This document shows, one piece after another, positions 1 through 11,496 of a stretch of 64,000 bases of DNA. Source of the stretch: Vitellaria paradoxa (lineage: Eukaryota > Streptophyta > Magnoliopsida > Ericales > Sapotaceae); the NCBI GenBank assembly GCA_019916065.1, contig CM034236.1:21841508-21905507 (forward strand). The letters run 5' to 3'. The position numbers were made by a program, and so were the translations under genes. How positions within the stretch are numbered: the stretch's first letter is position 1; each line of letters begins with the position of its first letter. Under the pieces are notes generated by a model. It was given only the letters and a program-made list of their open reading frames with translations. It had not been told where the DNA came from and made no database searches.

Positions 1-211
1 TTAATCACAAGTGGAACAACTTGCTACCCTTACATCCAGTTTGGACAAATATTTGGATCTGCAGCCAACACCTATGCTGTCGCCCAAGACTATGGCTTTC
101 CATTTCCTCAGCAATATCACTTTCATAATTGCTATTCCAATGGCATTCCTTCTGGACCCTCTCAAAACCATTCTGCACCATTGACCGTACCATGCCCTCC
201 CCCAAGCACAG
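1..211 (+). CDS. Penultimate coding exon (partial at the window edge) of a probable ARP1-like RRM RNA-binding protein
   Basis: An open frame runs from base 1 to 211 in frame 1 and ends one base into a codon at a GT donor (212). It encodes about 70 residues rich in Y, P, Q and G, with YPYIQFGQ near residue 9 and QDYGFPFPQQYHF near residue 34. This resembles the low-complexity C-terminal tail of plant single-RRM proteins of the ABA-regulated RNA-binding (ARP1) group, which have a YPY(F/I)QYG block followed by an AQGY..QYP block. The RRM itself would lie upstream of the window and is not visible, so any RNA-binding role is inferred from family resemblance. The exon joins in phase to 4787-4887. 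Overlapping minus-strand frames are shadows. The reading frame and splice junction are firm; the family name is moderately sure. Confidence 0.6.
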
Positions 212-2486
212 GTTTGTACCAATTCAGTGCCCAATCATTTGCATGCATATGTAGATTAGAAATTTAGTGTACTTCAAACTCGGTCCTATTATTATTTGAC
301 TCTAGATTCCAATAAGGTTGATCGTAGGAGTTTATAAGGTTTAGGGTTGGAAATGTCATCAAAATTCTAACTCTTCAAATCCCACGTTGAAAAAATATTT
401 AGTCAATAATACAAGTGTTAATTGAAAAAATACTTTGTCAAAGTGTATCTTTGTTCACATTTAAAGAGAGAAATTAATCAAACTAGTTTGTATGAAAAAG
501 ATTCCATATTTTACGCTAATATAGATTCATGACATGCATGTACTGAGTTGTTAGCTGAACCATGTTAAAACTCAAAAACATCTCTTAATTACAAGAGTAA
601 GGTAAAAGGAAAAATCTAAGACTAAGATGGGAGACGTACAGGAAGGTAAACTTTTTTACTACTATAATTATGTATGCGAGTGTATCTCTATTCTCTTTTA
701 AAGAGATAAATTAATTGGACTATCAAAATGAACTTCATCTACCTTAAAATGACTTTCAAGTAAATATCTATCTCTTTCAATGATAGAAATTAACTTTTCC
801 TAAATTATCATCCATCTTCACAATTTTTATTTTCACTCATCACTCTCAATCGTATTGTCTATATTTTTCTGAGTCATATAAGGTATAAATTCAAATATTT
901 TCAGTGATTGCAAATCATCTATCTTCACAATTTCTCTCTTTATTCATCACTTCCAAAAATAAGTTCAAAATATTTTTAGTGAATGCTCAATATAGAGATA
1001 TACCGATTAAATTCTAGATGACGAATGTCTTGAACTATCTATAGCAACGTTATCTTGAGGGGAAAAATCATTTTTAAGGACAATAGATTGAGTTATGTGT
1101 CTCACCTTCTTACTTCCTTGATAAATTTGATTTTTCTTTATCTACCTGTTTGTTGTTTTTAACAATTTGTTACAGCCCTTGAAATCTATTTTTCTGTAAA
1201 TTAGTCTCACTAAAAATAATATTAATACATTTAGTGTCATACAAAAAATAGGAATACTTTTAGCATCAATTTGGAGTGGACACTGACCCGTTGGTTCGAA
1301 TAATCCGCCTAACCCAGCCTGATATTTGTAGAGCTTGGGTTTTGAAATTTAGTCTATAAGACTGGGCTAGGATGATTTTTTAGGTCCGATCTATTTTTAG
1401 ATTGGATTTGAGTTCAGGCATCACAATCTGACCTAGTCTAGCCTAGCTTAAAGTTAATAAATAAGTCAACTGAAAATCTTACACACCCCAACACACGAAC
1501 CTGGCCCCGCTCTTCATCTCTTACCCCACAAACCCCCAAAGACAGCCGCTCTTGTTCTCTTACCCTACAAACCCTAGCCCAAACACTCAATCGCTATTCC
1601 TCTCTTTTTAGTCTGTAATACAAACTTTGCATCTCTCGCTCTCGCTCTCGCTCTCACTCTCTTCTTCGTCTCTTCGGCCTTTGCTATTCCCTTTTCTCTT
1701 TTCTTCGTCTCATTCTCTCTTCTCAGTGTCTCTCACTCTTTCTTCTCGAAACGCTCTAATCTTGTTGATAAATCAGCATTAGATTTCTTTGGTTAATTAT
1801 GTGAAGGTCATTAATTTTAGAACATGACATGGAAAAAAAAAACTTGTAAACAACTAATTCTGTTTCTTTCTTTTTTTGGGGTAAATTTATGACCTGTCAT
1901 TCTTATATTTTTTCTGTCATTCTAATATATCTTTGTTTACTACAGTAGTTTAACATGGCTATTTTATATAATGAATAGATTATTGACTTTTTTATCTGAT
2001 TTTTGTATCTTTTGATATTTTATCTTTCAGCCTAATGGATGGGCTTAGATTTTAAAATTTTTGAAAAATTGTATTTAAGTCATACTTTATAATCTTTTAA
2101 GGCTATTAGTCATACAAAAAAAAAGTATTGCTTTTAAGTCACATTAATATAAAAAATTTTGTATTTAAGTCACACTTTTGAGTGGGTCACATGGGTTTGT
2201 TTTAAATATAATTTCTAAGATACCAAGAATACCCTTTATTCCTAGAATTAACTTAGACGAGAATTGTTGGAAATCACGCTAACTAAAAATCACGTTTCTT
2301 CCATTTTTGTTTTCCTTCCTTATAAATCGCTTGAAGATATATCATTAATTTGAACGAGCACCAAATTCCGTTTTTGTTTTCCTTTCTTATAAATCGCTTG
2401 AAGATATGGTATATCATTAATTTAAATGAGTATCGACTGAGATTAACGTCGGTCAAAGAAGAAATATATACAAATCTTTGTATCGG

Positions 2487-3400
2487 TACTCTTTATGTGG
2501 TACTGTTTCGTATAAAATGCATACTCATATAAACACAGTACCACATGGGCGAGAGTACCACATGCGTGCAGTACTGTTTTGTATAAGATGCATGCTTTTG
2601 TAAAAACAGTACTGAATGTGTCTAATATGCAAACAGCACCATGAAGCACAAAAAAAAGTCACATATCTAATATATGACTAACAATACCACATGGAAGAGA
2701 GTACCACATATGTGCGGTACTGTTTTGTGTAAGATGTATGATCTTGTAAAAATAGTATCCAATGTGTCTAGTATACAAACAACACCATGAAACACACAAA
2801 AAAAGGTCATATATCCAATATATGGCTGATAGTACCACATGGATGAGAGTACCACATGCGTGCGATACTGTTTTGTGTAAGATGCATGATATTGTAAAAA
2901 CAGTACTGAATGTGTCTTGTATACAAACAACACCATGAAACACAAAAAAAAGTCACATATTCAATATATGGCTGACAATACCACATGGATGAGAGTACCA
3001 CATGCGTGCGGTACTATTTTGTGTAAGATGCATGCTCTTGTAAAAACAGTACCGAATGTGTTTAGTATACAAACAACACCATGAAACACAAAAAAAAAGT
3101 CATATTCAATATATGGCTGACAGTACCACATGGATGAGAGTATCACATGCGTGCGGTACTGTTTTGTGTAAGATGCATGCTCTTGTAAAAACAATACCGA
3201 ATGTGTCTGGTATACAAATAGCACCATGAAACATAAAAAATGTCACACATCCAATATATGGCTGACAGTATCACATGGATAAGAGTACCACATGCGTGGT
3301 ACTGTTTTGTATAAGATGTATGCTCTTGTAAAAATAGTACCGAATGTGTCTAGTTTGCAAACAACACCATGAAACACAAAAGAAAGCCACATATTCAATA
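2487..3400. repeat. Tandem array of a ~146 bp unit, about six copies
   Basis: The anchor GAGAGTACCACAT recurs with small changes at 2551, 2697, 2845, 2991, 3135 and 3281, giving spacings of 146, 148, 146, 144 and 146. Each unit carries a CGGTACTGTTTTGTGTAAGATGC-like block, an A-rich block and a TCACATA..CAATATATGGCTGA block. Copies are a few percent diverged. The minus-strand open frames across this array are by-products of the repetition, not genes. Confidence 0.9.
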
Positions 3401-3540
3401 TATGCGGTACTGTTTTATTATGCGGTATTGTTTTATTATGGGGTACTGTTTTTATGCGGTACTGTTTTATTATACGGTACTATTTTTTATGCGGTATTGT
3501 TTTATTATGCGGTACTGTTTTATTATACGGTACTGTTTTT
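3401..3540. repeat. Short tandem array of a 17-18 bp unit, eight copies
   Basis: The unit TATGCGGTACTGTTTTAT is repeated about eight times with single-base changes (tatacgg, tatgggg, ggtatt). Its core GCGGTACTGTTTT is also present in each 146 bp unit just upstream, so the short array looks like a secondary expansion of part of the long repeat. Confidence 0.85.
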
Positions 3541-4600
3541 CCCAAACAGTTTTGATTTTGCTTGCTTTGTAAAGAAGATGGAAAGTTACAGAATTAGGTT
3601 TTTTCCAAACTGTTTTGATTTTGTTTCCAAAAATCGGTTTTGCTTGCTTTGTAAAGAAAATGAAAAGTTGCGAAAGTTATGAGTGAAGTGTGCACTATTT
3701 TCGGATAAAACTGACAGTTTTGAAATGTAGTAAAAAACGCATAATATTATTTTTTGTCTTTTTGTTACAAATGTGACTTATTCACAAACAAGTTTTTTGG
3801 GTATGACTTAAATCCTTATAAGTTCATAAATAGTGACTGACCTCCAAAACCCTTTTTATCTTTCGGCCTAATGGATGGGCTTGGATTTTAATTTTCTAGA
3901 AATAGACGGGTTTGGGTTCACATTTTTCAACTCGATATCAGGCTGGGCCGAGTTTGGACCTGATGCTCAAAGACTCGGACCAAATGAGCCCAGCCCGACA
4001 TCAACCCAGCTTAGCCCATGTCCACCCCTAGTATCAATATATATATGTGTATTTTATGCTAGTCATTAGATGAGTTTATGTTTTAAGTCAGTGTTATGCA
4101 CAATTGGCCACGAACAATCTCAGTTACTAATTGTTTAAAGGAAGTTATGTTTTATTCTCTGATGTTTGGTTAAAAAATACATTTATTTTTTAATTTAAAA
4201 ATTAATATATGGCTCTTTCTAATTTTAAATAAATTGTAAATTTGACAAAATTTATTAAAATTTAACTAGATATGGCTGTGCAAAAGCCAATGTTGAGAAA
4301 ATAAAGATAAATTTGCTGAAGAATTGTGTATTAAGCTCTTCATTTAAAAAAATTAAAAAAATCATTTTAACTTAACATGAAAAATTATACTTTTATCTAT
4401 TAATTTTTGCAAAAAATATTTTTCTCTAACTAATTTTGATTATTAATGTACAAATTCGATAAATTAGACGAAATTTAATAATTTTATATTTTAATTTAAA
4501 TCACAAGAGAATTAGACGTTGATGTTTAAATTAGAATAAGGGAATATTTTTTTTTTTTTGGATCAATGGCAAAGGGGGGTGAAATGTAGTTACCTTTCCA

Positions 4601-4634
<34 letters not shown>

Positions 4635-4786
4635 AGGAAGGAAGGTGAAATATGGTAGCGGCTAGGATTTACTCCGAAACTCCACGGATGAAAGGTTGAG
4701 ATTGTTGTGGCCGTAGTTAGTATTTCTCTTGCTGATTTATCATATGCATGAACAATTTCATTAAGTGAATTTTACCCTTCCTGCAG

Positions 4787-4887
4787 GTATGAGCGTGACT
4801 TCGGCTCTTGCAAATCCAATTCTTCATACCTTAGCACCTCATCACCAACCTCATTCCAACACACTTAACCCCATCAGCAGCATCTGA
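4787..4887 (+). CDS. Terminal coding exon of the ARP1-like RNA-binding protein gene
   Basis: After the acceptor CCTGCAG at 4786 the frame continues as Gly-MSVTSALANP... to a TGA at 4885-4887. This adds 32 full codons rich in H, P, N and S. It ends the tail begun in 1-211 without introducing a stop, which supports the splice model. The exon carries no known domain; it is the disordered end of the protein. A transcript should continue into a 3' UTR beyond 4888, where a run of about 20 C follows at 4919-4939. Confidence 0.55.
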
Positions 4888-7800
4888 ACAGCTTTCATGT
4901 TAGCCACTGTTTTAACATCCCCCCCCCCCCCCCCCCCCCTTCTCTCTCTCGCTCTCTAAACCCATACATTGGGATTCATCACATGCATTAGCCCCAAATA
5001 GGGGTTACACATATAAAGCTTTTGAGTTTGGAAAGGTTTCAAACTCTTTATTAATTGTCATTGATAGGGAGGACGTGTGCCAAATCCTCTACTTTTTCTC
5101 ATACACCCGTAAGCATCAAACATGCTTTTTTGTTTTTTGTTTTGTGTTATTTATTTTGTTTACTTTTTTTTTTTTTTTTTTTTCTAATTACACAGCCTAA
5201 AACAGGCTAGGTAAACCCAAAATAGAACTAGGTTCGAGTGTAATGTTAATTCATCATAAAAAAAAAAAAAATGGGAAGTCATCAGTTTAGATAATTAAGC
5301 CCCAAGTATGGGTTAATATCATGCTTGATTTGAAAGCAACTCTACATGTATAGAGGTTGCGCTAACAAGGCACTTTGAGCAATGAGTGCCTGTGGTTAAT
5401 TTTCTTTCTTAAATCCATCATGGGACCTTTTTAGATGTCCCAATGAATGTCATGTGTGCATGCTCTCTTAGATTAGGTACTTTCTAGATATAGCTGTACT
5501 ATTGGGACAAATACTTTTTCCCTTCAGGGAAGGGAAAGGGCTTCTGCAACCTCAAATTTCCCATTTATTCATCCATCTGGGTTTAACCCCTCTCTCTATC
5601 TCTCTGTCTTTCTGTCTTTCTCTCTCAAATTTCCCATTTATTGATCCATTTTGGGTGTAACTTTTTGTTCTCTCTTTCTCTCTCTCTCTCTCAAACCTTT
5701 TGAGGAATATTGAACTCATGATATTTGCATTGTACCTATTTTTTGAGGAAAATTCGACTTATATATATTGGTATAGTTCTTTCAATATTACTTCAGTTTG
5801 TAATGATTATATATATGTTTGTTTTCACAAGACTCTTGCAGTAAGTGTCAGTGGAGATTGAAATTTGAAAAGTGTTTATTGTGGTATGAAATTATATATA
5901 CGTTATTTGGATATAACTATATGCAAAAATGCTTCCCATGCTGTTGGTTGGAGGACTGCAGGAGGTACTTTCCATGTATGTTTTCCTATTGGATAAACAA
6001 ATTAATTGGATTCTTATGAATTGGGATATTAACCCAATAATTTATACAAAAAAAAAAAAAAAAAATCAAGAAACAAAAATGCGTAATTTTTAGGATATTG
6101 CAATCTTCATTTTAGAACTTACAAGTCAATTTCAGTTAACCCCTCTGTGACTCAAATTGCTCAAGTCAAATCTCACATTGCAGTCAATTTTATGTTAGGA
6201 AAATGTTATTCTGTCGTTAGAAAACCAAAAAAAAAAAAAAAAAAGTGTAATGAGAATAGTGTGATATTGGAATTAAAATATAATTTAATTTATAAGTTTA
6301 TTATTTTAGAATATAATAGGTCCGTAATCTTTTATATTTTTCTGGCCAGTTCATTTTGCGGTTAAATTTTTTTAGTTGTACGACACTAGACTACATTATT
6401 TAAGTACAAAAAAATCTATTTTTATTCCCCCTCTGAATTCCTCATTTTTGAAAAATAAGATTGTATTTAAGTTTTTTTATATTGATTCCTTTTTATCGTT
6501 GCTGTGGATTCATTTATGTCTAAATAAATTAGTTAATAACACCCACACAATTTTTTAAGCAAAATTTTGTAAATGCAAAAATAGAATTGAATAGCTATCT
6601 TTATTGGCCTTAATTTATTAATTTGTGATTTAAAAAAAAAATAAACTGCATTCTACATTTTTATAATATACTTCTCCATCTCTCCCGTATGTATATTCAA
6701 ATTGCAGTTGAATTTAAGATTCACGATATAATTCAATCTATAATTTTTAAAAATAAAATATTGATTTGCAATTTGAAAATCACCTATAATCAGAGAGAGA
6801 GAGAGAGGCTTAAAAAAAAAAAAAAACCATGTTTTGCCAAACCACATTGTTGTTGATGTTTTCTAAATGTCAAAGAATCATGTTTTGCCTACTCTCAGCC
6901 AATTTGACATGTCATTCAAATTTTGGATATTTTAAAATTTTATACATAGATTTTGGTTTTGTCATAGTGGCTCTTGTTATTTCTTGAGCCGTGTTAAACC
7001 CAAAATAGGTTGTTGGGCCAGAACCCAAGCATATTTTTTCTTTTTCTGTTCTTACTAACTTTTCTCATTATGGGTCCCTTAGTGCACTTTAGAGAGAGAA
7101 AGAGAGATTTATTTTGTTTCACGTGCTCATCGCATTGGTACTGCATATCTAAAATATTGTGAACGCAGGAGGCTTAATAGTTTGAAGACTGGAGCCTTAT
7201 CTTGTACTTTTTTTGCATTTTCTTTCACATTCTTCATATCTGATGCAGGTAAAAATAGTTGGGAGTGACCACAAACCAAATAACTTGCAAGTTGTTCAAG
7301 TCCGACTCGTTGATGAGGCTTGACTTGTGTTCACTCCAAACGATTCGAATTCAATCCTTTTTTTTTTTGTATGTTTCATCCAAAATTCAAACCAAACTTA
7401 ATTCACTAGGTGATTGCCTCGAAATGTTGCGAGTTGGCTCCTCATAATTGTGGGCCTAATATTAATGCTACCAAGAGACATGTCACGTTCAAAGTATCCT
7501 AATTGGATTGAACTTGATAACAATTTCTTATTATATATGTATATATTTATAATATTTAAGACTAAACAACATTGTGACTTAGTCAAGTTATTTAGTTTGG
7601 GTTATAACATTTAAGATTGAAACGACATCATTTTGTTTAGTCAAATTACTCGTAACTAAATTCAAGCCTAACTTGTTTTTTATCGTGCTTAGCCATGGAT
7701 GCAAAAGCTTAAACTCAAGCTTGAACCAAGTTCGAACACTATGCTGTTTTACTTAACCCAATCTCGAGTAAGTTAAATATTGATTTGGTTCAATTCTGTC

Positions 7801-8408
7801 CCTATTTTAAGTTACTAATATCTTGCTTTACACATTTTTTATGATTTGATTCATAAGATTTGGGTGTATATGTGAAGAACATAAATATTTGCATATGTGT
7901 TTGTGGTTTTCAAGTTCTTGTGATCTCTCAATGGAAATGAGAAACTAACGATATATATGCATATTTTAAGGCTTTATTTGTATTATATTGATTTAGAGGT
8001 TGATTAGTTGGATTTGGGTTCTTAGGGCTTGGATTGAGCTGAAGCACATAATTATTTATGTATAAAGTTGAAAGATTGATGACACATTTCTCTTATTAGT
8101 TTCTTATATTCCATAATTCATGATGACATAGTGATATATTTTAGTTAATTTTATAGATAATTACCCTTGCTTTGAATATTATACTTGATTGGTTTTATTC
8201 AAGTTAAAGTTATCAAGTTAATACTAATGAGGCCAAGTTATGAAATTTGCTTGACGACGACAAGTGGATGGGTTGTGTATAGCAATTTAAATTTATATTT
8301 TGGTGGAGTACTAGTCATTCTTCCACAAGGAGGAAACTTGGTGACACTCAACTCACTCTCTAAATTAGTAAGTGATACTAAATCTAACCTAATCTAAGTT
8401 TGGTTCGG
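4888..8408. other. 3' UTR and AT-rich intergenic DNA with simple repeats
   Basis: No gene was recognised. Visible items are a C-run of about 20 (from 4919) followed by CT repeats, a T-run near 5167, a local 73 bp tandem duplication (5551-5695), CT-rich tracts at 5588-5697, and short A-runs. Open frames here are short, low in complexity and without family resemblance. The polyadenylation site of the upstream gene could not be fixed. Confidence 0.5.
5551..5695. repeat. 73 bp tandem duplication with CT-rich spacer
   Basis: CTCAAATTTCCCATTTATT starts at 5551 and again at 5624. Each copy is followed by a (C/G)ATCCAT...GGGT block and then a CT microsatellite. Two diverged copies are seen. Confidence 0.75.
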
Positions 8409-8413
8409 TTTAG

Positions 8414-10213
8414 TGATTACACTTGAAAAGTGTAATCACAAACTCTACATTTTGATACTCATTGATGCATTTAAGTAATTAACTTTGGAGTTTTATCAGT
8501 ATTTTATTACTTATAGTGTTTATTTTCTTAATTACAGGAAAAAGGGTGAAATAATTTAGATTAGCAGCGATAAAAGTGGCTGCTAAGGAGAAAAAAATGG
8601 TCCGAAGTTCAAGATGGTTGAAGTGGTGTGCAGTTGAAGTTTCAACTTGACACCCTGTTAGTATTTTGATCATATCTTTTCACTCACATATCAGATTGAC
8701 CTGATTCTTTTTGGGTTGGAAAGAAGATTCAAAGGGATACAACTTTTGTGTTTTAGGCGAAACCTGAATCCACCATCTTCAAGGTCAAAATCGTGTTGGA
8801 AGTTGAAGACAGAAAGTTGTCAGAAGCAAGACATGACTTCAAGAGGGAGCAGAACTTGGGGAATCAAGGTTCTGTGGTCCAGACCCCCACCTAAATGGTC
8901 CGAACCACAGTGTGTCGAGCGCACAAGTTTAAATCTTATCTTCTAGGGTTTTCTTATAACCCCTTTATAAACCCTGATGTATGGCCGAACTAAGAGGAAG
9001 AGCCTTAGTGTAATTTTTCATTTTTTTTAGAGTTTTAAATAGTTTTTAGAGATTTGTAATGTTTATAGAATGTTTTGAAAACTTTTTGGAGTTTGCGTAG
9101 GCTTCGTACAGTAGCGATTGTTTATTCTTACGTTTCTGATTCGATTTTAGAGTACGTTTGCTTTCGTTTTTCATTTTAATAATATTATTTCTTTGTTTTA
9201 TTTAGTAGATCCATTAAATATGTGTTCGTTGGTTGATTTTGTTTGTTTAAAGTTATGTTAGCGTAAAACCCTAGTTCTTGATTCAACGAATCAAGGAAGG
9301 GTGGGTTACTATGATCTATGGGATGTGCGTAGACCCTTCGCATGGTTTGCGGAAACCCATGCGTAGGGGTCTACAACTTTCAAATCTAATTTCGTTTGTT
9401 TCAAAAACTTTGGAAAATGAAAATCTTTAACTATATTCTCTGTAATCACTGGTAAAGGTTTTCAATTAAAATTTGTTTAATATTTTTGGACAAACTAAAA
9501 GTAGATTTTGAATCCAATTCTGATTTCGTTTGTTTGAAAAGCTTTCGAAAACAAAAGTTTTTTACTAAATTCTCTGTAATCACTACTAAAAACTTTTGAT
9601 TAAAACCTTTTTAATAATTTTTGAACAAACCCTAATTCAGGTTTGAACCCAAGTGTTTTCTTAAAAAATTTTTCTGGTTTTATAATCCTAAACGAGAGTA
9701 TAAAACTGAGTATTGGGAAATTAAGAACCCTAAACGAAGACATCTTTCCAATCTATTTGTTTCTTCCACGTGAAATTTAGATTGTAGTATTTAACACATC
9801 TTATTGTGAAGTAGTAAATTACCCGGAATTGAAAGTTGAATCAAGAATCGAAAATTATTTTGAATGCATAGTTTTATTGCTTTCATTATTTTAGGTTAGT
9901 TTAATTTTGTATCTTGTTTTTCTATTAGTTAGAATAAAAGTAATTTAATTACTTGAATGCTAATTTAGTTAATTTTTGCAATTTACTTTTATTTGGTTGC
10001 TAGTTACTTAATCAACTCTTTTCAAAACCCAAAACCTATTTTATTTTCTTTTCCTGTCTTTTAAAACGAAACTAGTAGATAAAAGAACTTAGAAACCCTA
10101 GTGTTCAGTCTCATAGTTTCCTATGGATTCGACCTCGGACTCACCGAATTAAAACTACACCGCACACCCTTACACTTGGGGGTTAGTTTAAACGCACTAT
10201 TTAGAAGCGGTCA
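8414..10213 (+). mobile_element. Solo LTR, Tat/Athila-like Ty3/Gypsy
   Basis: The segment starts TGATTACACTTGAAAAG and ends ...AAGCGGTCA. The flanking 5-mers tttag (8409-8413) and ttaag (10214-10218) are an imperfect TSD. The 3' part has the block typical of Tat/Athila-type LTR ends: CCTATGGATTCGACC, GACTCACCGAATTAAAACTAC and CGCACACCCTTACACTTG. A TATA-like box lies at 8966-8971. No primer-binding site or internal region follows, so this is a solo LTR. Lineage assignment is by motif resemblance to the LTR at 47047-52022, which starts and ends similarly. Confidence 0.55.
8966..8971 (+). promoter_or_regulatory. TATA-like box of the solo LTR
   Basis: TATAAA sits in a ccctt-TATAAA-ccctg context in the first third of the LTR, followed by a T-rich leader, as expected for a U3/R junction. 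Confidence 0.4.
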
Positions 10214-10218
10214 TTAAG

Positions 10219-11496
10219 CATGGTGGAATATAAAATAAAGAAAAAAAAAATAAACTAAGCTAATAAATAAAAAATGGGAATTGGACCATACAGAACAAGT
10301 ATTCAAGCAAGTATCAAATCAAGTGAGTTTTTAGAAAAGAAGTTGTGCTTAGATATTTAAGAAAATAGGTTACAATCGGGCAAGATATTGAGTTGTCGAC
10401 TTGTTAGGTACCTTGATCATAACAATACTAGATTGATTTCTAAAATATAAAGTTTAAGTTCTAAATATTAAGATATCGAACCACAAAATGCCTACAAGAT
10501 TCCTACCATAACATTGCCCAATTGGATTCAAAATGACAAAAACACACCCATAGAAATGGGGATTAGCTAGAATTTAAGAAAAATAGTTTATAGTCATACA
10601 AGATGTTGAACCACAAATCCTATTGGTGGACTAAAATTTTAACATTATTGAATTTGATTTCGAAAATAATTTGAAAGAATTAATTCAAATGGCAAGATAT
10701 CAAATCTTCAATTTACTAACTTCAACCGTGATGATAACATTACCCAAGCACCCAAAATATAAAGAAATCTAACACACCAAGATCCCCCAAATCATCATCC
10801 ATCAAACCCAACACCAAAATATGCGTTCAAGCATAGGGAGATCAAGATTCAATTGGAAAAATTAGGGCTTTAATGTAAGCCAACTTGAAAACATATAGAA
10901 ATTAAAAAGGAATAATTAAAACTTGCATTACCTCACAAATCATTCATATATAGCCATGAATACAAGTCCATTGGTCTAAACCCACAAAATCTATTCTAGC
11001 TACTTAACCATATAAGAATTTAACAAAAGAGATAAAAGAAATAAGATGAGTGAGAGGAAAAAAGAGAAAGGAAAGAAACTTTTCGAGGCTCCTTCTTTCT
11101 CTCAAAATTAAAAAAAAAAAAAGTAAAAGATCTTGAACAAAAAGCCCTAGATTCGTATATATACATAGTAGATGAGATTACGAAACTGCCCTAGCAAATT
11201 AGCTACAGCCACCTCGACATGCATGCCAGAATTGCTTGGCGTGCATATAGGACAAAATTGGCAACTAGCATGGGACGCAACGCAATTTCGCTCGATCTTG
11301 CATAAGGAATTAGATGTGGTGTGTACACGAGGTGTCTTCCAAGGTCTTAGTTACTGCAAGTTACTCTCTGTCGTGTGCAAGGTTTTGGACTTGGCACGTG
11401 CATTTGCTGTAATTTTAGTGTGGCATGCACACAAGATGAGAATTGGTGTGTGCAAGTGAGATCGACACTCACTATAAAACTGCTACCAGGATCTTG
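10219..11496 (-). mobile_element. LTR remnant (minus strand), probably continuing at 18328-18480
   Basis: Read on the minus strand, 11496 to 10219 has the texture of an LTR: a GC-richer U3, a TATGTATATATACGAATC promoter-like block near 11150-11170, then an AT-rich transcribed part. The sequence is cut at 11501 by the Ogre-like LTR and seems to resume at 18328. The words on either side (ttggcatg and cacatgag) fit together. Ends and TSD were not found. The plus-strand frame at 11172-11459 has no coding signature. Confidence 0.35.

Larger units (their letters stand above)
2059..3855. mobile_element. Possible insertion inside the hAT element, bounded by a ~40 bp direct repeat
   Basis: The block starting tatctttcagcctaatggat (2021-2058) recurs with few changes at 3858-3899, and the unique segment lies between. 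The segment's edges share inverted ATTTAAGTCATA-like words near 2075 and 3800, with extra AAGTCAC words near 2135, 2170 and 3770, like weak subterminal repeats. No gene is seen. It could be a nested non-autonomous element or an expansion following duplication of hAT sequence. No short TSD could be assigned. Confidence 0.3.
1271..4030. mobile_element. Non-autonomous hAT-like DNA transposon with imperfect 8 bp TSD
   Basis: The left end reads TTGGAGTGGACA and the reverse complement of the right end reads TAGGGGTGGACA, 10 of 12 matching. These resemble the short terminal inverted repeats of plant hAT elements. The flanking 8-mers gcatcaat (1263-1270) and gtatcaat (4031-4038) match at 7 of 8 positions, the TSD length of hAT. 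Subterminal sequence on both sides is rich in gggctt/gccc words, and 1480-1750 is a pyrimidine-rich leader-like stretch. No transposase was found. About 1.8 kb in the middle looks like a separate insertion or expansion (2059-3855). Confidence 0.6.
212..4786 (+). other. 4,575 bp phase-1 intron of the ARP1-like gene, filled with transposon DNA
   Basis: The donor reads CACAG|GTTTGT and the acceptor CCTGCAG|GTATGAG. Joining 211 to 4787 completes a Gly codon (g + gt) and keeps the frame open to a stop. The intron is AT-rich and holds a hAT-like element at 1271-4030 with two tandem arrays. An A-run of about 32 bases starts near 4602. The intron parts at 240-1260 and 4040-4750 show no coding potential. 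Confidence 0.6.

Noticed and set aside
1..234. 77-codon minus-strand frame at the window start
   Set aside because: It is antisense to an exon that splices in phase to a terminal exon; the plus-strand reading has a recognisable Y/P/Q-rich tail.
2443..3227. Several overlapping minus-strand open frames of 64-94 codons with similar peptides
   Set aside because: They arise from the 146 bp tandem array, whose unit lacks stops in some frames. The peptides are just the repeat translated.
2487..3540. Regularly spaced repeats resembling a CRISPR array
   Set aside because: Units are contiguous tandem copies without unique spacers, in plant intronic DNA.
8716..8946. 76-codon frame in the solo LTR
   Set aside because: It lies upstream of the LTR TATA box and has no family resemblance.
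11172..11459. 95-codon plus-strand open frame
   Set aside because: It lies in the U3-like part of a minus-strand LTR remnant, with no family resemblance or coding composition.
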